Shown here: piece by piece, positions 1 to 8,989 of the stretch
Layout: the number at the start of each line of letters is the position of its first letter
How positions within the stretch are numbered: the stretch's first letter is position 1
From: Sphingomonas sp. HMP9
Lineage (GTDB): Bacteria > Pseudomonadota > Alphaproteobacteria > Sphingomonadales > Sphingomonadaceae
Length of the DNA stretch: 64,000 bases
Direction of reading: 5' to 3'
NCBI RefSeq assembly: GCF_013374115.1
Contig: NZ_AP022673.1
Location: 2,260,501 to 2,324,500, forward strand
Made by a program: the position numbers and the translations under genes
Notes under the pieces: generated by a model
What the model was told of the DNA's origin: nothing
Database searches by the model: none
The model's input: only the letters and a program-made list of their open reading frames with translations

Positions 1-851
1 CGATGCTGAAGCGGTTGCGGCTGCTGATGGCGGTGCGGATCGGCGAGAGCTGGCCGCCGCAACTCGCACGACAGATCGCGACGATCGACCGGATGCTGGG
101 CGGGCGGCTAGCGATCAACATCATCTCGAGTGACCTGCCTGGCGAGAAGCTGGAGAGCGCGCCGCGATATGCGCGGACAGTCGAGGCGATGCATATCCTG
201 CGGACCTTGTTGGACGGCAAGCCGCTCGATCATGATGGCGAATTCTGGAAACTGAAGGTCGATCCGCCTCGAGTGACGACGGTATCGGGGCAATGTCCGG
301 CGCTGTATTTCGGCGGGCTGTCGGAGGCTGCGCGTGATGCAGCGGCAACCAACGCGGACGTGTATCTGATGTGGCCGGATACGATGGATGCGGTGCGGGC
401 GATCATTGTGGATCTGCGGTCGCGGGCAGCCAAGCATGGCCGGACGTTGCGGTTCGGGTACCGGGTGCATGTCGTGGTGCGCGACACCGAGGCGGAGGCG
501 CGTGCGGCCGCCGATCGGCTGTTGTCGAAGCTCGACGATGCCGAGGGTCACGCGATCCGGGAGCGGTCGTTGGACTCGCAGTCCGCCGGCGTGCGCCGTC
601 AGGCCGAACTGCGCGAAGGGTCGGATGACGGGTATGCCGAGGCTAATTTGTGGACCGGGATCGGTCGGGCTCGGTCGGGGTGCGGGGCGGCGATCGTCGG
701 CGATCCGGATCAGGTGCTAGCCAAACTGAACGCGTACCGGGCCGAGGGTATCGATGCGTTTATTCTCTCCGGGTATCCGCATGCGGCGGAGGCGGATCTG
801 TTCGCGCGGCATGTCTTGCCGCGGATCTCGCATGGGCCGCTGATTATTTAG
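1..851 (+). CDS. LLM-class flavin-dependent monooxygenase (SsuD-like), 5' partial
   Basis: The reading frame is open from the window edge and ends with TAG at 849-851, so about 282 C-terminal residues are visible and roughly the first 100 of a normal 380-residue protein are missing. The visible part keeps the order expected of the alkanesulfonate monooxygenase SsuD group of the bacterial luciferase-like fold: 'DRMLGGRLAINIISSD' near the start, 'PALYFGGLSEAARDAAA' in the middle and a late 'GIDAFILSGYPHAAEADLF' segment. Family members use reduced flavin and oxygen, often to desulfonate sulfonates. The MFS transporter and TonB receptor downstream suggest a nutrient-acquisition group, but the substrate cannot be read from sequence. 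Confidence 0.8.
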   Translation, partial: MLKRLRLLMAVRIGESWPPQLARQIATIDRMLGGRLAINIISSDLPGEKLESAPRYARTVEAMHILRTLLDGKPLDHDGEFWKLKVDPPRVTTVSGQCPALYFGGLSEAARDAAATNADVYLMWPDTMDAVRAIIVDLRSRAAKHGRTLRFGYRVHVVVRDTEAEARAAADRLLSKLDDAEGHAIRERSLDSQSAGVRRQAELREGSDDGYAEANLWTGIGRARSGCGAAIVGDPDQVLAKLNAYRAEGIDAFILSGYPHAAEADLFARHVLPRISHGPLII

Positions 852-875
852 GAAGCGCGCGCCCTGCCAATTGCG

Positions 876-980
876 CCACCCCCGGCGAAGGCCTGGGCCC
901 AATTGGGGCACGTTGCTAACTGCCTACTGCGCTTCGTTACAGCGACCTTTCCAATTGGGCCCCGGCCTGCGCCGGGGTGG
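876..980. repeat. Family C palindromic repeat pair, copy 1
   Basis: Two inverted arms are separated by a variable core: a left arm with 'ccacccccggcgaagg' and 'gggcccaattggggc', and a right arm 'ccaattgggccccgg' then 'gccggggtgg'. Each arm can fold alone. With the family B copy just downstream it accounts for about 160 of the 365 bases between the monooxygenase and the MFS gene; I see nothing else recognisable in that gap. Confidence 0.8.
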
Positions 981-1014
981 TGGTGGTAGTTCGCCGGTGG
1001 CCCGCCCCTTCCCT

Positions 1015-1071
1015 TGTTCTCCCGCGAAGGCGGGAGCCCAGTCTGGATCCCCGCCTTCGCGGGGAAACAGA
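1015..1071. repeat. Family B palindromic repeat, copy 1 (short core)
   Basis: Arms 'tgttctcccgcgaaggcggg' and 'ccgccttcgcggggaaaca' face each other around a very short core. The left arm folds as CTCCCGC-GAAG-GCGGGAG. It lies 35 bases after a family C copy, a pairing seen again at 48.05-48.24 kb. Confidence 0.8.
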
Positions 1072-1216
1072 CTTGATTGCTTGGGCGGGAGGATCGCCGG
1101 ACGAATCTGCGGTGACGCAGGGCGTGCGAGCCTCTCCTGCCCGCGCAACCAAATAACCGGGTCGGCGAAGAGAAACTGGCTAGCCTCTGCGCGCCGGTCG
1201 TCCATGCTACGAGCTT

Positions 1217-2479
1217 ATGACCAAGCCTACTAAGACCGTCGCGCAACTCAGCGCACGTGCGCGCGCGCTTCTGTTCGCGCTCGTCGTTACCGCGGGGATC
1301 CTCAACCTCGTCGATCGCCAGATCATCTCCGTCCTGAAGCCGACGATCGCCGCCGATCTCGGCTGGAGCGACGACGATTACGGGACTTTGGCCGCGTGGT
1401 TCCAGGGCGGTGCCGCGTTTGCGTTCCTGTTTACCGGGTGGATCGTCGATAAGCTCGGCGTCAAATGGGCGAACCCGATCGGCGTCGTTGCGTGGAGCAT
1501 TGCGGCGATGGCGCATGGCTGGGCGCGGTCGATGAGCGAGTTCGTGATGATCCGCGTCAGCCTCGGTGCGACCGAGGCGATGGGCACGCCGACGGGGATC
1601 AAGACGATCGCGTCGGTGCTGCCGAAGAACTGGCGATCGAGCGGGTTCGGCGCGACCAATGCCGCCAACAGCATCGGCGCGATCCTGGCGCCGCTGGCGA
1701 TTCCCGGCGTCGCGGTGCTGGTCGGCTGGCGCGGGACGTTCGTCGCCGCAGGGGCGCTCGGGCTGATATGGGCCGCGGTCTGGCTGATCGCGACGCGGCG
1801 CGTGGCATTCTCCCCGCCTCGCCCGATCGAGACGGCGACCGAGACAGACGCCGCCGCTCCCCTCCCCGACTATGGCCCAATCCTGCGCAACCGCCAGACA
1901 TGGGCAATCGCCGTGGCCAAAATCCTGTCGGACGCGACATGGTGGCTGTTGCTGTTCTGGTTGCCTGATTTCTTCCACCGGCAATACGGGCTGACCGGCG
2001 TCGCGCTCGGCGTACCGCTTGCTATTGCCTATGGTGGCGCAGCGATCGGGTCGTTGCTCGGCGGCGGCGTTTCGACGCGGTTGTTGGGTCTGGGCTATAG
2101 CGTCGACACGGTGCGCAAAGGCATATTGCTGGTCGCCGCGCTCTGCGTATTGCCGATCCCACTGGTTCTGTATGCGGGCAACTACGCGGTCACGATCGGG
2201 TTAATGGCGCTGACGCTCGCAGCGCATCAGGCATTCTCGACCAATCTCTTCGCGCTGATCGCCGATGTCGTGCCACAGGACAAACTGGGGCGCGTGACGG
2301 CGTTCGGGTCGTTCAGCGGCAATGTCGGCGGGATGGTGATCGCCAAGGTCGCGGGACTCGTGCTCACCGCGGGCCTCGGATACCTTCCGCTGTTCCTGTT
2401 CGCGAGCGTCTCGTACCTGCTCGCGGTCGGGTGGATCCATCTGCTGTTGCCGGTGCTGCGACCGATCGAGGCGCGCTAA
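1217..2479 (+). CDS. MFS transporter, anion:cation symporter (ACS/ExuT-GudP-like) type
   Basis: A 420-residue integral membrane protein of usual MFS length with about 12 hydrophobic segments. The first helix region 'GILNLVDRQIISVLKPTIA', followed by 'LAAWFQGGAAFAFLFTGWIVDKLGVKWA', resembles hexuronate, glucarate and related organic-anion symporters. The start ATG is at 1217; no strong Shine-Dalgarno precedes it. It is followed after 86 bases by a TonB-dependent receptor on the same strand. A reasonable inference is that the receptor moves a ligand across the outer membrane and this carrier takes it or a breakdown product across the inner membrane. The substrate is unknown. Confidence 0.85.
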   Translation: MTKPTKTVAQLSARARALLFALVVTAGILNLVDRQIISVLKPTIAADLGWSDDDYGTLAAWFQGGAAFAFLFTGWIVDKLGVKWANPIGVVAWSIAAMAHGWARSMSEFVMIRVSLGATEAMGTPTGIKTIASVLPKNWRSSGFGATNAANSIGAILAPLAIPGVAVLVGWRGTFVAAGALGLIWAAVWLIATRRVAFSPPRPIETATETDAAAPLPDYGPILRNRQTWAIAVAKILSDATWWLLLFWLPDFFHRQYGLTGVALGVPLAIAYGGAAIGSLLGGGVSTRLLGLGYSVDTVRKGILLVAALCVLPIPLVLYAGNYAVTIGLMALTLAAHQAFSTNLFALIADVVPQDKLGRVTAFGSFSGNVGGMVIAKVAGLVLTAGLGYLPLFLFASVSYLLAVGWIHLLLPVLRPIEAR

Positions 2480-2481
2480 AG

Positions 2482-2510
2482 TTGACACGACGCGGCGCAA
2501 TGCCATTCTT
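2482..2510 (+). promoter_or_regulatory. Possible sigma70-type promoter for the TonB receptor
   Basis: A perfect TTGACA stands at 2482-2487, directly after the MFS stop codon, with ATTCTT 17 bases further on (2505-2510) as a weak -10 and TTTATA overlapping at 2509. This would let the receptor be transcribed apart from the transporter. The -10 match is poor, so confidence is limited. Confidence 0.35.
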
Positions 2511-2565
2511 TATACCCATCATCAGAATGGGAATTAAAAGACGCTATCATTTTGGGAGGGAAATC

Positions 2566-4884
2566 ATGTTCGACCCACGTACCCGGCGCCTCGGCCTGGC
2601 GCTTGTGGCCAGCACCGCGCTCGCAACGCCGACGTTTGCGCGGGACGTGCAGGCACCCGCTGCCGTTGCGCCGGCTGCCCCGGCTGCGCAAAGCGACGAG
2701 GTCATCGTTACCGCGCGCTATCGTAACGAGACGCTCCAGTCGGTGCCGATCGCGATCACCGCGGTCAGCGGGCAATCGCTCGCCGAGCGCCAGTTGAACA
2801 CGGTCGAGAACATCGCCGCGACGATCCCCTCGGTTGGCTTCCGGAGCGGCGCGTCGAACAAGGACCGTACGATCTTCATCCGCGGCGTCGGCACCATCAC
2901 GACCTCTCCGGGCGTCGAGCCATCGGTGTCGACCGTGCTCGACGGCGTCGTCCTCACCCGCCCCGGCCAGTCGACGCTGGACCTTGGCGAGGTCGAGCGG
3001 ATCGAGGTGCTGCGGGGGCCACAAGGCACGCTGTTCGGCAAGAACGCATCGGCCGGCGTGGTCAACATCGTCACGCGCAACCCGACCGACGAATTCCGCG
3101 CATTCGGCGAGGCGGGCATCACATCGGACGGGGAATATCGGATCAAGGCCGGCATCTCCGGCGCGCTCGTCCCCGGCAAGGTGCAGGGACTGATCGGCGG
3201 TCTGTACGACAATTATAAGGGCAACGTCCGCAACGTCGTGCAAGGGAAGGACGTCAATGGCTACCGGCGTTACGGCGCACGCGGCAAGCTGGTCGTCACG
3301 CCCTCCGAAGACCTGAAGTTCACGATCATCGGCGACTATCTCAACTCGCACGATACCACCCCGACCAGCGTCTATGCGGCCAGCAGCCGTACCGCCTACC
3401 CCACCGGGATCGTCACCAACTCGCCCGACCTCGCCGCCGCCTTGGGAGCAAACGCGATCGTCGCGGGACCGAGCAATCGCCGGACCAACAACAATTCGAT
3501 CACCGACGTGAAGGACGAGAATTACGGCGGATCGTTCACCGGCGAACTCGCGCTCGGCGACTACCATATCACCTCGATCACCGGCTGGCGGCAATGGCTC
3601 AACAATCAGCGCCAGGATTACGACAGCGTCGCCGCGCTCTCGACTGTCTTCCCGTCGGGGCAGGATGCGGGCAGCGTCAATACCAAGCAATTCTCCGAGG
3701 AACTGCGGCTAACGTCACCCAAGGGCGGGCTGATCGATTACGTCGTCGGCGCCTATTATCTCCACGCGACCACCGACGAGCAATATCAGCGCACGCTGAC
3801 GTCGCTCGCGGCGGGCGGCGCGCAGACCACGACGACGGGCGTCGCGAACTACGGCATCACCAACGACAATTACGCGCTGTTCGGTGAGGCGAACGTCAAT
3901 TTCACGCCGAAATTCCGCGGCATCGCCGGGTATCGCTCGACGTGGGACAGCCTGGATTTCTACCATGTCCGCACTTCGACCGCGGATCCGCTCAACACTG
4001 GCGCAGCGGCGTTCGATCGGCCCGGCGTTCGCGCCTATCACAACGCGACCGGCGGCATCGACAAGCGCGGCGACAGTTATCGCCTTGGGCTCCAGTATGA
4101 TCTGGGCGAACACGCGCAGACCTATTTCACCTACTCGCACGGCTATAAGGGCCCGGCGTACAACGTATATTTCAACATGCGTTCGCTGAACGCGACGACG
4201 CCGCTCGACGAAGTGCCACTGAGCCCGGAGACGTCCAATTCCTATGAAGTCGGGCTGAAGGGCAGCACGTCGGATCGCAGCGTCAGCTATAGCCTCGCGG
4301 CATTCACGACGAATTTCGACGGGTATCAGGCGAGCTTCAACGACGTGGTCGCAGGCGCGCAGGTCAGCCGGTTGATCAACGCCGGCTCTGTGCGCTCGCG
4401 CGGCATCGAGGCGGACGTGACGCTGCGCCCAACCAAGGGCCTGACGCTCGATATCTCAGGTGCCTATACCGACGCGACGGTACGCAACTTCCTCTGCCCG
4501 ACCGGTGCGCCGACGAGCTGCAACATCGACGGCCAGCCGCTCCCCTATGCGCCGAAGATCAAGCTGTACGAGAATGCCGCGTACAAGTTTGGGCTGACCG
4601 ATACGCTGGCGCTGGAACTCCAGACCGACGTGACGTTCAGCAGCAAGGTCCAATATTCGCTCGCCGAGACGCCGAGCACGGTGCAGCCGTCCTACGCGAT
4701 CTGGAACGCGAGCGTCGCGGTGCTGAGCGATACGTCCGGCTGGCAGCTGCGCGCGTATGTGAAAAACCTGACGAACACATCCTATTCGTCGTTCCTGACC
4801 GCGGGCACGTTCGCCGGCACCGTCCGGTTCGTGCCGCGCGACGACAATCGCTATGTGGGGCTGCTGCTACGCAAGGACTTCTGA
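2566..4884 (+). CDS. TonB-dependent outer-membrane receptor
   Basis: The start at 2566 has a good ribosome-binding site (GGGAGGG at 2554-2560) and begins a clear signal peptide 'MFDPRTRRLGLALVASTALA' ending near 'TFA'. This gives 772 residues. Then come a Pro/Ala linker, a TonB-box-like 'DEVIVTAR', a plug domain with 'VEVERIEVLRGPQGTLFGK'-type motif (here GEVERIEVLRGPQGTLFGKN) and 'ASAGVVNIVTRNPT', and a C-terminal beta-barrel ending in phenylalanine (LLLRKDF), as outer-membrane barrels do. It probably imports a substrate shared with the neighbouring MFS carrier. The last 34 bases overlap the 3' end of the convergent acyltransferase gene. Confidence 0.93.
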   Translation: MFDPRTRRLGLALVASTALATPTFARDVQAPAAVAPAAPAAQSDEVIVTARYRNETLQSVPIAITAVSGQSLAERQLNTVENIAATIPSVGFRSGASNKDRTIFIRGVGTITTSPGVEPSVSTVLDGVVLTRPGQSTLDLGEVERIEVLRGPQGTLFGKNASAGVVNIVTRNPTDEFRAFGEAGITSDGEYRIKAGISGALVPGKVQGLIGGLYDNYKGNVRNVVQGKDVNGYRRYGARGKLVVTPSEDLKFTIIGDYLNSHDTTPTSVYAASSRTAYPTGIVTNSPDLAAALGANAIVAGPSNRRTNNNSITDVKDENYGGSFTGELALGDYHITSITGWRQWLNNQRQDYDSVAALSTVFPSGQDAGSVNTKQFSEELRLTSPKGGLIDYVVGAYYLHATTDEQYQRTLTSLAAGGAQTTTTGVANYGITNDNYALFGEANVNFTPKFRGIAGYRSTWDSLDFYHVRTSTADPLNTGAAAFDRPGVRAYHNATGGIDKRGDSYRLGLQYDLGEHAQTYFTYSHGYKGPAYNVYFNMRSLNATTPLDEVPLSPETSNSYEVGLKGSTSDRSVSYSLAAFTTNFDGYQASFNDVVAGAQVSRLINAGSVRSRGIEADVTLRPTKGLTLDISGAYTDATVRNFLCPTGAPTSCNIDGQPLPYAPKIKLYENAAYKFGLTDTLALELQTDVTFSSKVQYSLAETPSTVQPSYAIWNASVAVLSDTSGWQLRAYVKNLTNTSYSSFLTAGTFAGTVRFVPRDDNRYVGLLLRKDF

Positions 4885-5954
4885 CCAAGGAAGGCGCCGA
4901 ACGTCCGGCCTGCCAGCGCGGGCAGGCCGGGTTTCAGCAGGAGCCAGTCGCGGATCGGTGACCCGAGCCGCGCGCCAAGCACCTGTTTATACCCACTGTC
5001 GCCCGATCCCCAGTCGACCCGGCGTACCCCGCGATCCCGCGCGGCGACGAGGTTTCGCCACTGGAGAAGCTTGCCGGGAGACTGCTTGGCGAAACGTGGA
5101 TCGTAGCTGTTGGCGACCGCGTAGAGCAGGTCGCCGGTATCGATGTCGAACGAGAAGGCGGCCGGATCGCCATCGATCGTGAGCAGCGCGGCCCGAAACA
5201 TCGTGGCGAGCGCCGTGTCCGCCGCGGCTGCCTGCCAGAAGGCAAGATGGGCGCCGCGCGCGAACTTCGGATCGGTGCGGTCCGCCTGCCCGACCCAGCT
5301 TGCCGCCTCGACACTTCCCAACGCCGCGAACTTGGTGGGCCAGTCCGCGCCTGACAGGAAACGCCATTCGGGTGCGCCATGCTCGGCCAGATGCTTTTCG
5401 TGAAAGCGATTCTTGCGGAGCGTTGAATTGCGCGGCCAGGGCTCGGTTGCCGTATCCGGCGGCGGCAAATCGAGGGTCCAGGTCTCACCCAGCTGGCGAT
5501 CGATCGCGACCCAGCCCTGCGCACGCGCCGCCTTCACCAGTGCGCGCACCGCAGGGTCGTCGTCCTGCACCGGCCCGATCCGCAGCGCGTTCACATGGCT
5601 GGCCAAAATCGACAACGCGACCTTGAACGTCGCATCGCTGGCGCCGAGCCCGACGCCGAAGCTGCGGAACGGCCAGTAGCAGCCCGGCACCGCGGCCATT
5701 CGCATGAACCCCAGACCGAAGGGGACGAACGGCAGCGTCAGGACGGGCGCGCCGTCTTCCTCGACCACCAGCGTCCTGGCGTGCCCGCCATAGGCTGCGA
5801 GCGCGGCGGCATACCAGCCGAAGCGCAGGAAGCGGTGGCTGGCGGCGCCGCGCTCGGCGACCGTATCGATCGCGGCAGCGAGTCCTTCGACCACGTCGCC
5901 GCGTATGGCGGGCGGCAGGCAAACGAAATCGGCAAGGAGCATCGGCCTGGACAT
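4851..5954 (-). CDS. GNAT-fold acyltransferase (BioF2-like/CelD type)
   Basis: A 367-residue protein resembling the FemAB/BioF2-like GNAT proteins, sometimes labelled cellulose-biosynthesis CelD. Visible features are 'STLRKNRFHEKHLAEHG' in the centre and 'SPGKLLQWRNLVAARDRGVRRVDWGSGDSGYKQVLG' toward the end; the pattern of a lineage-defining R-x-D-x-G-x-G-D-x-x-YK is typical of this group. Acyl acceptor and donor cannot be told from sequence. No signal peptide or membrane segment is seen, so it is probably cytosolic. It converges on the TonB receptor with a 34-base tail-to-tail overlap. Confidence 0.7.
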   Translation of the reverse strand: MSRPMLLADFVCLPPAIRGDVVEGLAAAIDTVAERGAASHRFLRFGWYAAALAAYGGHARTLVVEEDGAPVLTLPFVPFGLGFMRMAAVPGCYWPFRSFGVGLGASDATFKVALSILASHVNALRIGPVQDDDPAVRALVKAARAQGWVAIDRQLGETWTLDLPPPDTATEPWPRNSTLRKNRFHEKHLAEHGAPEWRFLSGADWPTKFAALGSVEAASWVGQADRTDPKFARGAHLAFWQAAAADTALATMFRAALLTIDGDPAAFSFDIDTGDLLYAVANSYDPRFAKQSPGKLLQWRNLVAARDRGVRRVDWGSGDSGYKQVLGARLGSPIRDWLLLKPGLPALAGRTFGAFLGQKSLRSSSPT

Positions 5955-6080
5955 CTGCGTCGGTCTACCGCGCCGAAGGTTACGATTGCATGGTCTTTTC
6001 AGCGTATTGGTAGGAATAACGCGTGCCCGCGCGTTGTGCGCGTCCTTCCTATCGACCGCATTTTACCACATGGTGCCCAC

Positions 6081-6539
6081 ATGCCGACGATACCCGCCGT
6101 CTCGACAATCGCCCAGACGATCCAGCTTTCCCTAGCGCCCGTGTTCATGCTGGCGGGTATCGGCCAGTTGCTGAACGTGCTGGCAGGCCGTCTGTCGCGC
6201 GTAATCGACCGTGCGCGAAAGCTTGAGCATCTCCACGCGAGCAGCACCGGGCCCGAGCATGTCCGCTTCGTCTGGGAACTGCGCCTGCTCGACCGCCGGA
6301 TGACGATCATCAACGCCGCGCTGTTCCTTGCAGTCTCCAGCGCGATCATGACGTGCATCCTGATCGCGCTGCTGTTCATCGCCGAACTCGCAAAGCTGCA
6401 TTTCGGGACCTACGTCGCGGTGTGCTTCATCCTGGCGATGATCCTGCTGATCGCGGCGTTGATATCGTTCATCTTTGAGGTGCGGATTTCGCTCCGCGCA
6501 TTCCGCATTCGCCCCGAATTGCTGAGGCCGCTGCCATGA
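6081..6539 (+). CDS. DUF2721 family membrane protein
   Basis: Translation from ATG 6081 gives 152 residues; the longer open frame upstream is a shadow of the reverse-strand acyltransferase. The start 'MPTIPAVSTIAQTIQLSLAPVFMLAGIGQLLNVLAGRL' matches the DUF2721 pattern: one N-terminal membrane segment, a charged middle (RVIDRARKLEHLH) and two C-terminal hydrophobic segments (about residues 80-135). Function of the family is unknown. It overlaps the next gene by four bases (ATGA), so the two are probably cotranslated. Confidence 0.8.
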   Translation: MPTIPAVSTIAQTIQLSLAPVFMLAGIGQLLNVLAGRLSRVIDRARKLEHLHASSTGPEHVRFVWELRLLDRRMTIINAALFLAVSSAIMTCILIALLFIAELAKLHFGTYVAVCFILAMILLIAALISFIFEVRISLRAFRIRPELLRPLP

Positions 6540-6964
6540 CCGGATCGATCGAAAAGCGTCTATTACAGGCCGTGATCGCAGTAGCCTGCCTGTTGCCGCT
6601 GGTCGTCGGCGGTCAAGGCGTCCTCCACGGACCTGCGCCCTTCGGGCATCTGGCCGACGTGCCGAAGGATCTCGACAGCCATTTCCGGTATATCTCGGGA
6701 ATATTCTTCGCGACGGGGCTCGGGTTCGTCAGTTGCATCCCCGACATCGAGCGCAAGGGAGCGCGGTTCCGGCTGCTCGGCGGGCTGATCTTCGTCGGTG
6801 GCGTGTCACGGCTGATATCGTTGATCGCTGTGGGCGTGCCGTCGCAGGGTCATGTGCTCGGCTTGGGAATGGAGACGATCGTCGTGCCGTTGCTGATGCT
6901 CTGGCAATGGAATTTCGCCCGGCGTAGCGCATCGCGTGCGACGGGACCCGACGGCCGGAACTGA
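6536..6964 (+). CDS. DUF4345 family small membrane protein
   Basis: 142 residues with about four hydrophobic segments. The segment 'DLDSHFRYISGIFFATGLGF' and the following 'IPDIERKGARFRLLGGLIFVGGVSRLIS' fit the DUF4345 family, whose function is not known. It starts four bases inside the DUF2721 gene, giving a two-gene unit. Confidence 0.75.
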   Translation: MTGSIEKRLLQAVIAVACLLPLVVGGQGVLHGPAPFGHLADVPKDLDSHFRYISGIFFATGLGFVSCIPDIERKGARFRLLGGLIFVGGVSRLISLIAVGVPSQGHVLGLGMETIVVPLLMLWQWNFARRSASRATGPDGRN

Positions 6965-7023
6965 ACGATGATCGCCAGCGTGCGTTAGGCCCCGAGACTT
7001 CAACCTATGCAGACAGGAACGCC

Positions 7024-8202
7024 GTGACGTCACTATCGAAGATCGTCGGCGGTGCGATCCTGTTGCTGGTCGTGATCGGCGCGCTGATCGTGACGATCGT
7101 GCCGCAATTCCTCGACCGGATCTATTATCGCGGATCGGCGTCGGGCCATTTCGACGGTGCGCGGTTCTTCAATCCCGACGGCGACGCGGATACCAAGCAG
7201 ATCCAGCCCAAGGGAAGCGGCGGTGGCCGTGCAAGTTTCTTCTGGAAGTATTTCACGGGCAGCGACGGACGGCCCGCGTGGCCGAAGTCGGTGGCGGTCG
7301 AGCGGATCGCGCCGCCCGCTCGGGTCGAGGGTGAGCGGATGGTCGTGACGTGGGTCGGCCATGCGAGCGTGCTGATCCAAACGGAGGGGCTGAACATACT
7401 TACCGACCCGGTCTGGGCGGAGAAGGCCGGCCCGCTCGGGACGGGTCCTCGCCGTGTCGCCGAGCCTGGAATCGCGTTCGATGCGCTGCCCAGGATCGAC
7501 CTCGTGCTGGTCAGCCACAATCATTACGACCATCTCGACAAGGCGACGCTGAAGCGGCTCTGGCAGCGGGATCGGCCACGGATCGTTACCAGCTTGGGCA
7601 ACGACAGCGTGATCGGCCAGACCGGCGCGACGGCGACCGCGCTCGACTGGGGGCAGCGGGTGGCGATCAAGCCGGGTGTCGCGGTCACGGTGACGCGCAA
7701 CCATCACTGGGGCAGTCGCTGGTTCACCGATCGCAACCGCGCGTTGTGGTCGAGCTTCGTCGTGACGCTGCCGGGCGGGAACGTGTTCTTTGCGGGTGAT
7801 ACCGGGATGGGCGACGGGAATTGGCCCGGCGAGGCGGCGGCGCTGGGGCCGATCCGGCTGGCGCTGATCCCGATCGGCGCGTTCCGGTTCGTCGGTGGGC
7901 AGATGGAGTCGGGCAGCCATATCGGGCCGGTCGATGCGGTCGAGGTCTATAGGCGGCTGGGTGCGGCGCATGCGATCCCGGTCCACTGGGGGACGTTCCG
8001 GCTGTCGTTCGAAGGCTATGACACGCCGCCGAAGCTGCTGGCGGCGGCCATGCTGTGCACCGGGCAGAGCGGGTTCGCGCCGGTCGCGATCGGCCGGCCG
8101 ACCGAGGTTGCAGGCTATGCCACGCCGGCGACGGGGACGCCGATGCCGCGGGCGGCTTTGCTGAAGTGCCTCGATACGCCGGCGGTTCGGGCGTTGCGGT
8201 AG
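7024..8202 (+). CDS. MBL-fold metallo-hydrolase, NAPE-PLD-like
   Basis: 392 residues from a GTG at 7024, with AGGAA at 7015-7019 as ribosome-binding site. An N-terminal membrane segment (residues 5-25) anchors it. The metallo-beta-lactamase metal site is complete: 'LVSHNHYDHLD' (HxHxDH), a later 'RNHHWGSRW', 'VFFAGDTGMGDG' (second-site Asp) and 'IPVHWGTFRLSFE' (terminal His). This order and 'WVGHASVLIQTEGLNILTDPVW' are typical of the N-acyl-phosphatidylethanolamine phospholipase D and UlaG-like group. The substrate in bacteria is usually not established; a lipid phosphodiester is a guess from the family. Confidence 0.88.
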   Translation: MTSLSKIVGGAILLLVVIGALIVTIVPQFLDRIYYRGSASGHFDGARFFNPDGDADTKQIQPKGSGGGRASFFWKYFTGSDGRPAWPKSVAVERIAPPARVEGERMVVTWVGHASVLIQTEGLNILTDPVWAEKAGPLGTGPRRVAEPGIAFDALPRIDLVLVSHNHYDHLDKATLKRLWQRDRPRIVTSLGNDSVIGQTGATATALDWGQRVAIKPGVAVTVTRNHHWGSRWFTDRNRALWSSFVVTLPGGNVFFAGDTGMGDGNWPGEAAALGPIRLALIPIGAFRFVGGQMESGSHIGPVDAVEVYRRLGAAHAIPVHWGTFRLSFEGYDTPPKLLAAAMLCTGQSGFAPVAIGRPTEVAGYATPATGTPMPRAALLKCLDTPAVRALR

Positions 8203-8255
8203 ACCGGGGGTATGTGTCTCAGAAAGCTCGCCGCGCCGTAGCACCGATAGAGCCA

Positions 8256-8359
8256 CCACCCCGGCGGATGCCGGGGTCCAGTTGGGGGAGGCTGCTGGCA
8301 GGGGATAGCGCTTGATTACTGCCCCCTTTCCAACTGGGCCCCGGCCTTCGCCGGGGTGG
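8256..8359. repeat. Family C palindromic repeat pair, copy 2
   Basis: Left arm 'ccaccccggcggatgccgg' and right arm 'ccaactgggccccggcc' plus 'ttcgccggggtgg' flank a core of about 40 bases. It sits between the convergent MBL hydrolase and VOC genes, where it could also end transcription. Confidence 0.85.
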
Positions 8360-8433
8360 GATGGAAGCCAGGGTGGTATGCAGGCCGGATGGTATCTGAG
8401 CCGAGGGGGCAATCGTTAAATCGGACCCCCTGC

Positions 8434-8820
8434 TCACCCGATCTTGAATACGCAGAGCTTGTTGTCGTCGAGGTCGCGGCAATACGCGCCGTAGAAGCTC
8501 ATCTCATCGGGACCACGCAGGCCGGGGGCGCCTGCGTCCGCACCGCCGAGTTCGATCGCCTTGCCATGGACCTGGTCGACCTGCGCGCGCGGATCCGCGG
8601 CCAGCGCGACCATCGTGCCGTTGCCGGTGGTCGCGGCTTGGCCGTCATAGGGCTTGCCGACGACGAGCATCGGCTTGGCCGCGCCGGCGCCGTAGAAAGT
8701 CAGCTTGCGATCGTCGGGCAGCTGCATAAGGCGCTTGCCGCCGACGGTCGCGAACAGCGCGTCGTAGAAGGTGAGCGCGGCGTCGATATCGTTGGTGCCG
8801 AGCGTTGCGTAGCCGCTCAT
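8434..8820 (-). CDS. VOC (glyoxalase/dioxygenase-fold) family protein
   Basis: From the ATG at 8820, preceded on its strand by GAGGAG, the product is 128 residues; the longer frame upstream has no support. The single VOC domain is seen in '[25 protein letters not shown]' at the start and '[25 protein letters not shown]' at the end, a common arrangement in small glyoxalase-like proteins. Family members bind a metal and act on varied substrates; none can be assigned here. Confidence 0.85.
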   Translation of the reverse strand: MSGYATLGTNDIDAALTFYDALFATVGGKRLMQLPDDRKLTFYGAGAAKPMLVVGKPYDGQAATTGNGTMVALAADPRAQVDQVHGKAIELGGADAGAPGLRGPDEMSFYGAYCRDLDDNKLCVFKIG

Positions 8821-8901
8821 GCGTCTCTCCTCTTGGTGCTTGAGGAGGCATATCGACACGGTTCTGTGGCGGAGACAATGCGCCTCGCCCGCCACCCAAT
8901 C

Positions 8902-8984
8902 CGTCATCCTGGGCTCGACCCAGGATCCAGAGCAACGATGCTCGCGCTATGTGGCTCTGGATCCTGACTTTCGTCAGGATGACG
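8902..8984. repeat. Family A palindromic repeat pair, copy 1 (variant left arm)
   Basis: Right arm 'ctctggatcctgactttcg' then 'tcaggatgacg' is standard for family A. The left arm 'cgtcatcctgggctcgaccc' then 'aggatccag' differs in its inner hairpin. It ends five bases before the ferredoxin-NADP reductase stop codon. Confidence 0.85.
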
Positions 8985-8989
8985 GCGGC

